Below, piece after piece: positions 6,481-6,492 of a stretch of 6,492 nt of DNA. The stretch's first letter is position 1, and every line of letters starts with the position of its first letter. Source of the DNA: Nocardioidaceae bacterium (lineage in GTDB: Bacteria > Actinomycetota > Actinomycetes > Propionibacteriales > Nocardioidaceae); NCBI GenBank assembly GCA_013696065.1, contig JACCZJ010000408.1, forward strand, positions 1-6,492, in the 5' to 3' direction. The notes beneath the pieces were generated by a model that was not told the origin of the DNA, did not search any database, and saw only the letters and a program-made list of their open reading frames with translations. Both the position numbers and the translations under genes were made by a program.

Positions 6481-6492
6481 GTGCTTCGTTTC
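6481..6492 (+). CDS. Start of a probable DppB-type permease (cut by right edge)
   Basis: Only four codons are visible: GTG CTT CGT TTC, reading M-L-R-F. This is the usual opening of DppB-type permeases (MLRFLLRR and similar). It begins 12 nt after the binding-protein stop and has AGGAG upstream. The importer needs a second permease subunit that is otherwise absent from the window. The identity rests mainly on this context. Confidence 0.5.

Noticed and set aside
1..6492. tRNA, rRNA, CRISPR, insertion sequence or riboswitch
   Set aside because: I looked for these and saw no spaced direct repeats, transposase-like frame, cloverleaf sequence or conserved leader. Nearly the whole window is explained by the listed genes.

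Overview
The window looks like a catabolic or scavenging locus from a fairly high-GC Gram-positive bacterium, most likely an actinomycete. The reasons are a GC-rich third codon position, frequent GTG starts, a lipoprotein-type solute-binding protein, an apparently leaderless regulator gene and tight overlapping genes. I cannot name the genus. The overall GC looks lower than that of a typical Streptomyces.

Layout. Positions 1-293 (minus strand) hold the N-terminal end of a gene running off the left edge, which resembles an M3-family zinc oligopeptidase. Positions 294-508 are a divergent intergenic region with a 17-bp near-palindrome (478-494) lying in the spacer of a candidate promoter, plus a second perfect 7-bp inverted repeat (441-469). 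From 509 to the right edge all genes are on the plus strand and nearly contiguous: a LacI-family repressor (509-1576), an isochorismatase-fold cysteine hydrolase (1573-2211), a fused double-ATPase of the oligopeptide/dipeptide (Opp/Dpp/Gsi) transporter class (2218-4032), a DppC-type permease (4023-4892), a family 5 lipoprotein substrate-binding protein (4915-6468), and the first four codons of what is probably the missing DppB-type permease (6481 onward).

How they may work together. The lipoprotein captures a peptide or other small amide-like ligand outside the membrane. The DppB/DppC pair forms the channel, and the fused ATPase supplies both nucleotide-binding domains. The cytoplasmic cysteine hydrolase may cleave an amide, carbamoyl or similar bond in the imported compound, and the divergent peptidase may trim peptides. 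The LacI-type protein probably represses its own operon through the 478-494 site and is released by a ligand from this pathway. The true substrate cannot be read from the sequence.

I see no RNA genes, mobile elements, CRISPR arrays or rho-independent terminators. The families are all known. What is unusual is their combination (a LacI regulator and an amidase-fold enzyme with a peptide-type importer), the shuffled transporter gene order, and the compact regulatory region.
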